Origin: a virus
Direction: 5' to 3' (one strand)
Length of the DNA: 45,382 nucleotides
IMG/VR virus record: IMGVR_UViG_3300042691_006622
Coordinates: 1-45,382 of that record
The translations under genes and the position numbers were made by a program. The notes under the pieces were generated by a model that saw only the letters and a program-made list of their open reading frames with translations, searched no databases and had not been told where the DNA came from. Numbering within the stretch: the stretch's first letter is position 1; each line of letters begins with the position of its first letter. Positions 23,439 to 31,452 of this stretch are shown here, piece after piece.

Positions 23439-24044
23439 TTAGATGTTTCTACGAGGACGAGTTACTACGTCATATGGGCGGAAGTGAATTACACTGGTAT
23501 CACCAGCAACATCGCTAAAGATGTTGTAGTCAGCTTGACGAGTTTCATACTCAAGACAAGCAGCTCTGGCAATACTCTCTTCACGCTCCGAGTATTTGAC
23601 AACTTCGGTGGAGCCAACAGCACGACCAGCAAACAGGTTCGCTGCCCGAATTGCAGCATATTGCTTAAAGACTTCAGGAAGATCGACAAAGTCAAACGTC
23701 CAAACCACATCAAGGAAAAGAGTGGTAGTAAACGTATACGTGTGATTCTTCTTGTCGTAAAGCTTGCCACTACGGATGACAATGTCACGCTCATCCCAAG
23801 GCACAAGGTCAAGGGCCAAAAGATTCGAGGGAACTACGATTTGACCGTTGACATCAGGCACGAAGGGATAGTCCTGTTCGGTATTGAAATGCCACTGCTC
23901 AGTCTGCAAAGCATTTGTCACCTCATCCAGAATGCTTTCAGCCAACTTGATAGCAGGGTTGCTAGCATCGATATTGGTGACAGGTGACTGACCGACGTTC
24001 GAGAGAATGATGTTAATAGCTGCTAACTTAGTAAGCTTTGCCAT
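23439..24044 (-). CDS. tail tubular protein A (T7 gp11-like adaptor/gatekeeper)
   Basis: 201 aa, near T7 gp11 (196 aa). The N-terminus LAAINIILSNVGQSPVTNID and the motifs ALQTEQWHFNTEQDYPF and VDLPEVFKQYAAIRAANLFAGR are typical. It forms the dodecameric adaptor between portal and nozzle. It is the first gene after the capsid terminator, so it depends on read-through or another promoter. Confidence 0.95.
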   Translation of the reverse strand: MAKLTKLAAINIILSNVGQSPVTNIDASNPAIKLAESILDEVTNALQTEQWHFNTEQDYPFVPDVNGQIVVPSNLLALDLVPWDERDIVIRSGKLYDKKNHTYTFTTTLFLDVVWTFDFVDLPEVFKQYAAIRAANLFAGRAVGSTEVVKYSEREESIARAACLEYETRQADYNIFSDVAGDTSVIHFRPYDVVTRPRRNI

Positions 24045-24064
24045 TTATTTCTAGGGAATGGTAT

Positions 24065-24093
24065 GCCCCGAGGGACCCGAAGGTCCCAGGGGC
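24065..24093 (-). terminator. terminator after the major capsid gene
   Basis: On the minus strand GCCCCT-GGGACC-TTCG-GGTCCC-TCGGGGC folds into a two-part stem of 6 plus about 5 bp with an ultrastable TTCG tetraloop, 6 nt past the capsid stop. T7 has its main terminator (T-phi) at precisely this place, after gene 10. There is no long U-tract, as expected for a partially leaky phage terminator. Confidence 0.8.
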
Positions 24094-24098
24094 CGTTA

Positions 24099-25088
24099 TC
24101 AGGCCTTGGCTTGGATCGAGCCAGCCACGGAGGTACGCAGGGAAGCACAACCCATGGCGAGCTTGCCGACGATCAGGTCGCCCTGATACATCACGCCGAA
24201 GTCACCAGAGGTGGTTTCCACGCTAGGAGCCACAGCTTCCACGGTACCGGCGGCTTCACGATGGAAGACCAGGCCAGCACAGGTGGTGTTGGTGTGGGCA
24301 TAGGTGTTGTTTTCGCCGGTCACGGCAGCGCCACCAGCCGCCATGAAAGGCAGGTTGTTGGACTTGTACAGGCGGATGCCGGCAATGCTGTAGAGGCCTT
24401 TGCCGCTGTTCATGTCGCCTTGGGTGTTGCCGATCTCACGGTTGAGGATGTTGGTATCCACCGAGGAGATCAGGCTGTAGTACTGACGGGGGCTCAGCAC
24501 GGCCACACGGCCTTCCTGAGGAGCATTGCGCTCATCCAGGACGGCAGCAGCCTCGAAGAAGCCATCCACCAGGGCTTGGGCGTTGAACTGGTTGTTAGCA
24601 CCAATCTTCACCTCAAAGCCACCAGACTCACCAGTCACGACGGCAGCTTCACGGGAAGCGTTGTCGAGCACACGAGCGATGCGCTGGTCATAGAATTTGG
24701 CCATGGCCTCACCGATCTGCTTCGAGATCTCGGCACGCTGGCTGTACTGAGACAGAACCTCATCGAGCGAGTAGACGAACTGGCTGGACACCAGCAGATC
24801 GTCCATCACGATGGTCTTCTCGTTCGCCTTCAGAGCGGTATCCCCGAGGATGGGCGTACCAGGGGTGTGGTAGCCAGCGCCGAGAGTACCGGTCAGCAGG
24901 AACTGCTTGCTCTTACCACCACGCAGGGTGTAGCTGCGGATCAGACCTTTGAAGATGCTGGCAGCGTTAAAAGCAGTGAACACCTCGCCGCTGAACAGAG
25001 TCAGGGCGGTGGCGTACTTGTTTGCAAAAGTATTAGATTGGTTACCGTTTACGGCATTAGGCCGAGTCAGGTTAGAAATGTTAGCCAT
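24099..25088 (-). CDS. major capsid protein (T7 gp10-like)
   Basis: 329 aa, close to T7 gp10A (345 aa), HK97-fold. Family features: NKYATALTLFSGEVFTAFN near the N-terminus, KSKQFLLTGTLGAGYHTPGT, SSQFVYSLDEVLSQYSQR, and EGRVAVLSPRQYY in the P domain. It assembles about 415 copies around the scaffold and internal core. Upstream is a 283-nt gene-free leader with two tandem repeats, unusual for this compact genome and fitting strong independent expression. Confidence 0.97.
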   Translation of the reverse strand: MANISNLTRPNAVNGNQSNTFANKYATALTLFSGEVFTAFNAASIFKGLIRSYTLRGGKSKQFLLTGTLGAGYHTPGTPILGDTALKANEKTIVMDDLLVSSQFVYSLDEVLSQYSQRAEISKQIGEAMAKFYDQRIARVLDNASREAAVVTGESGGFEVKIGANNQFNAQALVDGFFEAAAVLDERNAPQEGRVAVLSPRQYYSLISSVDTNILNREIGNTQGDMNSGKGLYSIAGIRLYKSNNLPFMAAGGAAVTGENNTYAHTNTTCAGLVFHREAAGTVEAVAPSVETTSGDFGVMYQGDLIVGKLAMGCASLRTSVAGSIQAKA

Positions 25089-25181
25089 TTGAAAGAACTA
25101 GGAGAAAGTGTGTTTGTTCGGTCAGCCGATCAAATCCTTTTCAGATGAAAGTTGTCCTCCGCAGAGGGCTCTCTCCTACTC

Positions 25182-25196
25182 TTAGATTGTATCTAA
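25182..25196. promoter_or_regulatory. perfect palindrome with -10-like hexamer
   Basis: TTAGAT-tgt-ATCTAA; the minus strand reads TTAGATACAATCTAA, which contains TACAAT. It could be an operator or a host-type -10 element. No correctly spaced -35 was found. Confidence 0.4.
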
Positions 25197-25223
25197 AGAC
25201 CTAGATCTTTCCTTGCAAGGATT

Positions 25224-25248
25224 GCCGTTTTAAGCCACGGACACGGGC
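25224..25248 (-). repeat. capsid-leader tandem element, proximal copy
   Basis: On the minus strand GCCCGTGTCCGTGGCTTA then AACGGC. It is nearly identical to 25340-25365, with one indel and a few substitutions. Two like-oriented copies in the capsid leader fit phage RNA polymerase promoters. Confidence 0.6.
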
Positions 25249-25339
25249 AACAGGAATGGGGTCCGACTATGAGGTGCCCCACTCCCCTTCCTTCCTGCCC
25301 ATGGACAACCCTGGACCAACCAGGAGCATGGACAATTTC

Positions 25340-25365
25340 GCCGTTACTAAGCCACGGGCGCGGGC
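25340..25365 (-). repeat. capsid-leader tandem element, distal copy
   Basis: On the minus strand GCCCGCGCCCGTGGCTTA then GTAACGGC. It is located just after the scaffold stop. The shared core is CCGTGGCTTA-n-AACGGC. Confidence 0.6.
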
Positions 25366-25371
25366 TCTAGA

Positions 25372-26205
25372 TCAGAGGAGATCCTTACTAATAGACAGCC
25401 GCTCCTCTACGTCAGCCCGGAAAGCGGGATCAGAAGAGTAGAGGGGGTTGGCGATATCCCGAGCCAGCTCAGCAGTACTGCGGTAAGGCTTGATGCCAGT
25501 GTTGGAAGAAGCCCTACCACTGACCATCTGCCCCTCAAAGCCTTCGGCTGCCTTAAAGCGATCTTTCAGGGCATTGACGGCAAATTTAATTGCCGAAGCA
25601 TTCCCGGAGTCGGTGATGCTGTTGAAGGCATCAACCTCAGAAGCATCAAGGTTCTCAGCCGCCCACTGCACCATCTCCTGATAGCCCTCAGGGCCACCAG
25701 CGATGGCCATGATCTCATTGGCTTCAGCTTGAGCGAGCTGCTGGGCTTGCTGGTAGCGGCCAGCATTCTGGGTGTAGAAGGCCTCATACTCACGAATGAA
25801 CTTCTCAGGATCAGACTTGAGCTGCTCAGCCAAGCTCTTAACAGTGTCTTCGCTAAGACCTTTACCTTGAGCATATTCATCAGCAGCTTTGGTCAACGTT
25901 TCAAACTGCTGCGGAGAGACCTCTTCCTGCCCCTCTGAGGGGCCTACATCACCCTCCTCCTGGTCTCCTTGGCCAAGCTTCTTTTGAAGCTCCTCGTAGG
26001 CCTTCAGAAGCTCTTCCTGGGATTTAAACTTACCGCCAATGAGCTCGGCGGACTGGTTCTCAGACTCAACTTGGTCATACAGGCGAGCACGATCCTCATC
26101 CTGCATCTGTTGAATCTTCTCTCCCTGGGCAAGAGCTTCTGCTTCGGCTGCTTGCTGCTGAGCAGTTGGTGCGTCCGGTTGGGTGTCGAAAGTTACGGTG
26201 GCCAT
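25372..26205 (-). CDS. capsid scaffolding protein (T7 gp9-like)
   Basis: 277 aa (T7 gp9 is 307). Strongly acidic, Glu/Gln/Ala-rich and helical, with the conserved segment LIGGKFKSQEELLKAYEELQKKLG near residue 55 that marks T7-group assembly proteins, and a conserved C-terminal helix. It directs capsid shell assembly and leaves during maturation. It precedes the capsid gene as in T7. Confidence 0.93.
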   Translation of the reverse strand: MATVTFDTQPDAPTAQQQAAEAEALAQGEKIQQMQDEDRARLYDQVESENQSAELIGGKFKSQEELLKAYEELQKKLGQGDQEEGDVGPSEGQEEVSPQQFETLTKAADEYAQGKGLSEDTVKSLAEQLKSDPEKFIREYEAFYTQNAGRYQQAQQLAQAEANEIMAIAGGPEGYQEMVQWAAENLDASEVDAFNSITDSGNASAIKFAVNALKDRFKAAEGFEGQMVSGRASSNTGIKPYRSTAELARDIANPLYSSDPAFRADVEERLSISKDLL

Positions 26206-26450
26206 TAGTAGGTTTGGGTGGTTACGTTACCGAAAGAGGGGCGAATCTTGGGCTTCTGGCTGTAGGTTCCAGCATCACCAGACGGCTTGATGGTCGGTTT
26301 GATGCTGTAGTCAATGTCCTTATCCAGACTGGATTCGACTTCGGTTGGCACCCAAGCTTCACCAGTGTCGACGCCACCTTTGTAAGTGCCGTCAGACTGC
26401 CGGGCTCGACTCCGGTTGGGTTGGTTGGATTTGCTGTTGTTCGTTGGCAT
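26205..26450 (-). CDS. 81-aa hydrophilic protein between portal and scaffold
   Basis: Ser/Lys/Thr/Pro-rich with almost no hydrophobic core, so probably disordered. The N-terminus is basic (NNSKSNQPNRSRARQ) and the C-terminus ends TQTY. The ATG at 26450 lies inside the portal gene (59-nt overlap, other frame) and the stop overlaps the scaffold ATG. Small proteins in this slot occur in other cyanopodoviruses; function unknown, perhaps a minor structural protein. Confidence 0.6.
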   Translation of the reverse strand: MPTNNSKSNQPNRSRARQSDGTYKGGVDTGEAWVPTEVESSLDKDIDYSIKPTIKPSGDAGTYSQKPKIRPSFGNVTTQTY

Positions 26451-28032
26451 ACTGTTCAACTAATTTTTCACCAATAGGAGACTTGGCAAGCTGACCCATC
26501 TGATTCATCAGGCTGGCTTGCATCATGTTCTGCTTCTGATCATTCGTCTCTTTCTCCATCGTGGCAGGATCCTTGATGAGATTGAGAACATCGATACCGC
26601 TAGCAGCAGCAAGTCTCTTGAGGAATTCGGTTGGGTTGATGAATTGGGCAAGAGCTTCAGGACCCATGCCTTGAGCCACAGTCTGCATAAACTCCATCAA
26701 TGCAAGACGTTCCTGACCACGACCAATGCCGTTAAGGCCAGCAACCACAGTCGGCATCACCAGTCCCTTGGGGAGAGGTGGTACAGCCTTCTGACGCTGG
26801 AGGATATGAAGCTTACGGCTCAGATAAGGACCAAGCAGCTCCGTTGTAAGGTTCCCATAAATTCCACCCAGCTGCTCATTGAGCTCCTGTTGGATAGCAG
26901 AGATTTCGGTCGCAGTTGTGCGCTCTGACTGACGAGGATTCAGGATCAGGAAAGCATCTGACAAGCGAGTCGTCAGATCACGAATCATCTCCTGAACAGT
27001 TCTGAAGTCGGCAGTCTTACCAACCTGAATCACACCCACATCATCAGGTCGACCCTGAATGATTGCACCGTTGCTTGCACGGGCAAGGGATTGTGGCTTG
27101 GTAGAGGCAGAGGGGGAGACGGTGAAGATCACCTTGGCAGCAGCGGCGCTGCCCTCCACCAGAGCCCGCATGAGGTTCTCAAGTGAGGTGAGGTCTCCAA
27201 GGAACTCCTCGACACGGCCACGACCAAACGGTTCACCATCAACAACATTGAACCTAAGACCAAGCCAAGGGGCAATGTTCTTAGGGGCAGAACTTTCAGA
27301 ACCAGGAATTACCTTCCCATCGACTTCTTGGAACCACTTCCACTGCCCATCCTGGAGCTTGGCCCAGGTGTAGACATCAGCCTCCTCCCAGTTGTTAGAG
27401 CTCTTTCCAGAACCAACACCGTAACGAGGGCCATCAGCCCCAGGGGCATTGCTGTCCTGGTCTTGAGTGTCTGGGAGATGCTTCTGGAATTCAGGTGGTA
27501 GCAGGGTCCGATGAACAGACTCAATGGTCAATACTTCAATAAGATTACCGTCGCCATCTCGGTTGACGACATATCGATCCAGTGGATAGACCTTAAGGGC
27601 TTTCTTCCCGACAAAGATAAGTACATTGCCAGTGACGACCAGATGCTTCATGGCTTGATGGAGCATCACCCGATCAGAAGATTCCGCAATCTGTTGATGG
27701 ATAATTCTCTCTAGCTTGGAGAGAGAAAGATCGATCTCACTGCGAACTTCTGGGGTGAGCTCTGGAAGCTGCATGAGTTCAGCATCAGAGATCTGCAGCT
27801 TAAAGAAGCTGGTATTGACTGGGAAGAGTGACAGCATCAACTTGGATGCCAGCACATTTACGCCCTTTGCACCAACACTCTGCCAAGGAATAGGGAGCGA
27901 ACCCCCCTTGGCCTGACCGCTTTCAACGATCAGGTAGGGGAGCGTGAGACGCGCACACTCCCTGGCAGAGTCAAGGTATTGCTGCCTATCCGCTGACAAT
28001 GTTTGGTAGCGAGATAAGGCTGAATCTTTCAT
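26392..28032 (-). CDS. portal protein (T7 gp8-like head-tail connector)
   Basis: 546 aa (T7 gp8 is 536). Typical features: QYLDSARECARLTLPYLI, NVLASKLMLSLFPVNTSFFKL, PLDRYVVNRDGDGNLIEV and GRGRVEEFLGDLTSLENL. The Gln/Pro-rich C-terminus is also usual. It forms the dodecameric ring through which DNA is packaged and ejected. It directly follows the gp7.3-like protein. Confidence 0.97.
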   Translation of the reverse strand: MKDSALSRYQTLSADRQQYLDSARECARLTLPYLIVESGQAKGGSLPIPWQSVGAKGVNVLASKLMLSLFPVNTSFFKLQISDAELMQLPELTPEVRSEIDLSLSKLERIIHQQIAESSDRVMLHQAMKHLVVTGNVLIFVGKKALKVYPLDRYVVNRDGDGNLIEVLTIESVHRTLLPPEFQKHLPDTQDQDSNAPGADGPRYGVGSGKSSNNWEEADVYTWAKLQDGQWKWFQEVDGKVIPGSESSAPKNIAPWLGLRFNVVDGEPFGRGRVEEFLGDLTSLENLMRALVEGSAAAAKVIFTVSPSASTKPQSLARASNGAIIQGRPDDVGVIQVGKTADFRTVQEMIRDLTTRLSDAFLILNPRQSERTTATEISAIQQELNEQLGGIYGNLTTELLGPYLSRKLHILQRQKAVPPLPKGLVMPTVVAGLNGIGRGQERLALMEFMQTVAQGMGPEALAQFINPTEFLKRLAAASGIDVLNLIKDPATMEKETNDQKQNMMQASLMNQMGQLAKSPIGEKLVEQYANEQQQIQPTQPESSPAV

Positions 28033-28033
28033 T

Positions 28034-28321
28034 TTAGGAAGGGATATTCAGATTACCTTTGGCATCGGTCGTGTTGACCGGACTCTTGGCAAGGGCAATC
28101 TTCAGGGGGGAAGTACCACCACTTGCTTGCTGAAGCTGACCACGCTTAGAGGTGCGCTTCTGCATCTTGGCGTTCTCCATCGAGCTAGCACTCACAGCAG
28201 CAGGAGCGGGCAGCGGAGCTGCAGGCTCAGGCATCGGAGGTGGAGTCGGAGGAGACGGCGGCATTTCCGGCGCCGGCGGGGGAGCCGGGATGGACGGCAT
28301 GGAGGGAGCACCACCACACAT
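28034..28321 (-). CDS. proline-rich small protein, T7 gp7.3-like by position
   Basis: 95 aa from the ATG at 28321. The first half is a Pro/Ala run (PAPPPAPEMPPSPPTPP), followed by a basic section (KMQKRTSKRGQLQQ) and a C-terminus TSPLKIAL...GNLNIPS. The combination of a Pro-rich or basic front and a short LxI...GxNIP tail just upstream of the portal is like T7 gp7.3 and similar small tail-assembly/host-range proteins. The homology assignment rests mainly on position. Confidence 0.6.
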   Translation of the reverse strand: MCGGAPSMPSIPAPPPAPEMPPSPPTPPPMPEPAAPLPAPAAVSASSMENAKMQKRTSKRGQLQQASGGTSPLKIALAKSPVNTTDAKGNLNIPS

Positions 28322-28325
28322 AGCT

Positions 28326-28511
28326 TTAATCCTCGATAATTGATTTGATAAACTCAACAACTGATCGCTGTCCTGATCGATACATAATCAGGTTCATCGG
28401 GTTGTCAGGGTGCGGGTTGATTGGTGGAAAATAGTCTTCGAGTTTCTCCAGCAGTTTCTCCAGATTGGAGTCACCTTCGAATACGTCGGAGACCTCTAGC
28501 TGGTCAGCCAT
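28326..28511 (-). CDS. 61-aa acidic hypothetical protein
   Basis: Starts at the ATG at 28511, 8 nt inside the nrdB end. Acidic N-terminus (MADQLEVSDVFEGDSNLEKL), then a conserved-looking PPINPHPDNPMNLIMYRSGQRSVVEF. I do not know the family; small proteins ending in R-S-G-x-R-S-V-V-E occur next to nrdB in cyanophages as far as I remember. Confidence 0.65.
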   Translation of the reverse strand: MADQLEVSDVFEGDSNLEKLLEKLEDYFPPINPHPDNPMNLIMYRSGQRSVVEFIKSIIED

Positions 28512-29223
28512 AAGCGGGTAGGTCGTTGTTAGACGCCTCAAAGAAGGCCGGGAATCTGGCTCTCTGGGTTTCGACCAGACCAGATGCCTTACCTTTGGAA
28601 TAAAGAGAGTCGGACTGCATTAACCAGAAGTCCTTATCGAGCCACTTGTTCTCGGACTGACCCAAACCATCCATCACCCAATGCACAGTGGCCTTGCGGA
28701 GCTTGTTCAGGTTTGGGGTGCTCTTCAGCCCGAGGTCGTGAGCAACCATGCCGTGGATTGCCACATGAGTCTGCTCATCACGACTGATGTCAGCAGCAAG
28801 AGTCCTCAGGCCCATGTCTCCGTTGAACCGGAAGAACGGAAGCAGTACAAAGAACACGCTCCGCTCCAGGATCGAGGCTTTGAGGATCGGATGCTCAGGC
28901 GCCTCTAGCCAAGCCTTGCGGATGGCTTGAGCCTCACGCTCTGCCTTGGGGTCAGTGCCGTGAGCAGTTACCACATAAGACAGGCCCAGGTCATGCTTGT
29001 CCTCATCCTGTTGGTTGGACAGGAGAGCTTCCATCACACCAGGCTTATCGGGCAGCTCCTTCTCCAATCCCTGCTGCAGAAACTCCTTCACTGGGAGCTC
29101 TAGGGTTCTGAGAGCCAGAGCCCTAAACAAAGATTCCTCTGAGCCTTCAACAAAAGACCCCCGCTCAACTTGAACAGGGGTCCATTTACGCTTTCGAGCG
29201 ATCACATCAAAATAGCTAGACAT
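28504..29223 (-). CDS. nrdB: class I ribonucleotide reductase beta subunit, lacking the usual radical Tyr
   Basis: 239 aa from the ATG that overlaps the nrdA stop (TAATG), shorter than the usual 320-375 aa. Ferritin-like metal ligands are E74-x-x-H77 (in DEDKH), E120 (ILERS) and E150-x-x-H153 (DEQTH), with E42 a likely first ligand. In E. coli NrdB the radical Tyr is four residues after the first-helix His; here that position (81) is Leu, with Tyr only at 83. This suggests a class Ic-like metal-only or otherwise unusual cofactor. I recall that cyanopodovirus RNRs were re-annotated as an atypical class I group. It generates the radical for NrdA. Confidence 0.85.
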   Translation of the reverse strand: MSSYFDVIARKRKWTPVQVERGSFVEGSEESLFRALALRTLELPVKEFLQQGLEKELPDKPGVMEALLSNQQDEDKHDLGLSYVVTAHGTDPKAEREAQAIRKAWLEAPEHPILKASILERSVFFVLLPFFRFNGDMGLRTLAADISRDEQTHVAIHGMVAHDLGLKSTPNLNKLRKATVHWVMDGLGQSENKWLDKDFWLMQSDSLYSKGKASGLVETQRARFPAFFEASNNDLPAYG

Positions 29224-30608
29224 TACTCTGCACAAGAAACACAAAAGGCATCATCAGATTCAAAAGAGAAGATGTCCTTATAATCATCATCAAGAATGGC
29301 CGTGGCATCATCCTTGCGAAGAGTATCAGGCATCACTTGCAAAGCGTAATAAAGAGAGGTCTGGGGAGACTTAAGCCAGTCCTCAATAAATGCCTCGTCA
29401 TAGGTCACAACATCTGACCAGCTATTAAAGCTGTAGCCATGCAGCAACCCTGTACGATCCAGCATGTACATCAGTCCGTCTGCAACAGACTTGTAGGCAT
29501 CCCAACCCACTTCCTCAGCGATCTCTACAGGGCCATAGTCGACGGACATCACACCAAGGGTTCCAGAGTCCCGATCAACATGCCGGGCAATGGGAGGGGC
29601 AATCTCAGGGGTGGTGACGTAGCCGTCAAGATCGGTGTAGCGGTAACTGCAGGAAGCAGTAGGAGCAATGCAGAAAGCCCGTTCCATGTTGTTGGCACGA
29701 GCCACCTGGGCTGCAGCTTCAATGGCTTGCTTAAACTCCAGGGCCAAAAGCGAGGCCTTGGTAGCAGCATGTCCGATGTTGCTGTTGACTAGGTGGAGGG
29801 CCTCTCCGAACTCTTTGTAGGTGACCCCATAGCGGCGGAGGAGGTTGGCAAGTCCAAGCATTCCGAGACCCACTTGGCGGTCTGTTTCTGGACTGAGATA
29901 CTCGCCGCTAGCGTCGACATTTGTTCGACCATGTAACGCGCACAGCTCGGACATTCCGTGGACAAAAGCACGTTGTATGTCATCGATGTTGCAGGCCCCG
30001 AGGTTAACGTGCTGCAGGAGACAAGTTCCCCGTGACAGCAGAAAAACTTCGAGGCACACGTTTGCTCGAATGCGATTTCCATTTCTGTCTACCTTGGTTT
30101 TTGCAAGCCAGATATCTCCGCTCTTAATCGCTTGAATAAGCGCATCCTTAACTTCCTGAGAAGCAGCATCCCACCAAAATCGATTGATGTTGACGCAACG
30201 CTTTACCCAGGGCAGCTCAGCGCGGCTTACTGTGATGAACTCAAGGATGTCTTCATGGCACAAATCGAGATGCAACACACACGCACCGTTGCGGAATGTG
30301 CCGCCCCTACGCAACACTTCATTGAGCATTGAGTAGATCCTGCCAAAGCTGACTGGGCCTGAAGCAATCAGCTTGTCCTTGCCTTTTTGAGTCTCTGTTC
30401 CCTTTGGTCGAAGCTTCGAGAGATGAACAGCCACACCAGCTCCATAGCGGAGTGCGTGGGAAACAAAGCGCCAGGATGCTTCAATTCCATTGGGGCCTTC
30501 CATCTCATCTTCCACCACAAAGATGGTACAACTAACGGGGAGGCGACTTTCTGGGTTGTCAATCCAGGACTGGACTCTGCCCGTTCGGGCGATCTTTGAA
30601 GTGGACAT
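29223..30608 (-). CDS. nrdA: ribonucleotide reductase alpha subunit (compact class I)
   Basis: 461 aa, much shorter than the roughly 760 aa of cellular NrdA; no ATP-cone domain at the N-terminus. Catalytic residues are present: C27 (PVSC), N183-x-C185-x-E187 (NVCLE), C206 in LGACN, the tyrosine pair in SLYYALQ, and a C-terminal C456-x-x-C459 that would reload electrons from thioredoxin or glutaredoxin. It reduces ribonucleotides to deoxyribonucleotides in the cytoplasm. Without the ATP-cone, allosteric activity inhibition by dATP should be absent, which suits massive phage DNA synthesis. Confidence 0.9.
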   Translation of the reverse strand: MSTSKIARTGRVQSWIDNPESRLPVSCTIFVVEDEMEGPNGIEASWRFVSHALRYGAGVAVHLSKLRPKGTETQKGKDKLIASGPVSFGRIYSMLNEVLRRGGTFRNGACVLHLDLCHEDILEFITVSRAELPWVKRCVNINRFWWDAASQEVKDALIQAIKSGDIWLAKTKVDRNGNRIRANVCLEVFLLSRGTCLLQHVNLGACNIDDIQRAFVHGMSELCALHGRTNVDASGEYLSPETDRQVGLGMLGLANLLRRYGVTYKEFGEALHLVNSNIGHAATKASLLALEFKQAIEAAAQVARANNMERAFCIAPTASCSYRYTDLDGYVTTPEIAPPIARHVDRDSGTLGVMSVDYGPVEIAEEVGWDAYKSVADGLMYMLDRTGLLHGYSFNSWSDVVTYDEAFIEDWLKSPQTSLYYALQVMPDTLRKDDATAILDDDYKDIFSFESDDAFCVSCAE

Positions 30609-30611
30609 TAC

Positions 30612-30998
30612 TTAAATCAGGTCGGTGAGGTAAGGAGGTTCATAGTTAGGGCCTTTGAGGACCTTGCCGTCCTCGCGCTTTAAAGGCTTTCCATCGACAA
30701 GCTTGGACATGTTGCTCCGATGTACTCTTGCCAAAGCCTCGTCGAGCTCCCAGCCGGCAGCAGCCGCAAACTGGAAGCAAACGTACACAAGGTCCGCAAG
30801 CTCTTTAAGGGCAGCCTCTCTAGCCCTAAAATTCGAAAGGTCATTGAGACAATCGTCGTATGCGTGGAAGAACTCGTGAGTTTCTTCTGCAATGAGATCA
30901 GATTGAACATCAAGTATTGATGGAGAGAAACAGGCAGTCGGTTGGTCCATAGCCACCCTGAATTGGAGGGCTTGGCCAAGCAGATCGGGTGCGCTCAT
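30612..30998 (-). CDS. MazG-like nucleotide pyrophosphohydrolase
   Basis: 128 aa. The magnesium-binding motif of the all-alpha NTP pyrophosphatases is visible: E38-E39-x-x-E42 in AEETHEFF and E66-x-x-D69 in KELADLVY. The C-terminal RSNMSKLVDGKPLKREDGKV and GPNYEPP are typical of the phage subgroup. It hydrolyses (d)NTPs to monophosphates, either to feed the deoxynucleotide pool or to alter alarmone levels; the substrate cannot be read from sequence. It lies directly upstream of nrdA and is coupled to the preceding gene by ATGA. Confidence 0.88.
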   Translation of the reverse strand: MSAPDLLGQALQFRVAMDQPTACFSPSILDVQSDLIAEETHEFFHAYDDCLNDLSNFRAREAALKELADLVYVCFQFAAAAGWELDEALARVHRSNMSKLVDGKPLKREDGKVLKGPNYEPPYLTDLI

Positions 30999-31240
30999 TG
31001 GATAGCCTCCAGCTCGGCGGCGATGACGAGGAGTTCACAGCGAATGTCGTCTCGTGTCCAAGCATCAGGATCGCTGCCTTTTAAGTCGTCATACGGGACC
31101 ACTTCATCCGCAGCAGCTCGCAGGGCGGCGGCTACACCAGACCTAAAGCGTTGGTGAGTGGCATCAGACCACGCATTAGTTGCGGAAGCATTAGCGGCAT
31201 CCAGGACTGCCTGCGCGGCGGGGGAGAGGTCAGTCATCAT
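30995..31240 (-). CDS. 81-aa hypothetical protein
   Basis: Ala-rich, helical, acidic C-terminal half (WTRDDIRCELLVIAAELEAIQ). Unrecognised. It overlaps both neighbours by 4 nt (ATGA at each end), so it is certainly translated as part of the DUF3310-MazG chain if they are. Confidence 0.7.
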   Translation of the reverse strand: MMTDLSPAAQAVLDAANASATNAWSDATHQRFRSGVAAALRAAADEVVPYDDLKGSDPDAWTRDDIRCELLVIAAELEAIQ

Positions 31241-31452
31241 CGATTGCGGGATTTAGAAACAAGCTGGATCTTCTTCTCTAGGTATGCCTTTGCCTTGAGA
31301 AGATCATCGATCTCTTCCTCGTGTGGCTTGAAGCCTGCACGAGACAGGTACTTCACAACATTGCCAGCGAAATAGTCGAGCTGTTGATCAGCGATGAAAT
31401 CCCAGACTTCAATGACGCCACGGGCGTAATGGTCTGGAGAGTATTTACTCAT
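31237..31452 (-). CDS. DUF3310 protein
   Basis: 71 aa. The signature DHYARGVIEVWDFI...LDYFAGNVVKYLSRAG...EEEIDDLLKAKAYLEKKI is the DUF3310 domain, found alone in many phages and, as far as I recall, also in T7 gp1.7, a nucleotide kinase. Here only the small domain is present, so kinase activity is not implied. Location between an exonuclease and a MazG-like enzyme supports a nucleotide-metabolism link. Confidence 0.9.
   Translation of the reverse strand: MSKYSPDHYARGVIEVWDFIADQQLDYFAGNVVKYLSRAGFKPHEEEIDDLLKAKAYLEKKIQLVSKSRNR

Larger units (their letters stand above)
25089..25371 (-). promoter_or_regulatory. 283-nt leader of the major capsid gene
   Basis: One of the longest gene-free stretches. 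On the minus strand, from the scaffold stop to the capsid ATG, it holds two tandem repeats (25340-25365 and 25224-25248), a perfect TTAGAT-tgt-ATCTAA palindrome (25182-25196) that contains a TACAAT -10-like hexamer on the minus strand, and a small CCTC-tgcg-GAGG hairpin. No Shine-Dalgarno is visible in front of the ATG. It probably carries the late promoter(s). Confidence 0.65.

Noticed and set aside
24063-25148. 361-aa plus-strand reading frame opposite the capsid gene
   Set aside because: It is the antisense of the major capsid gene in a G+C-biased codon frame. The minus strand has unmistakable capsid motifs and no plus-strand gene exists elsewhere.
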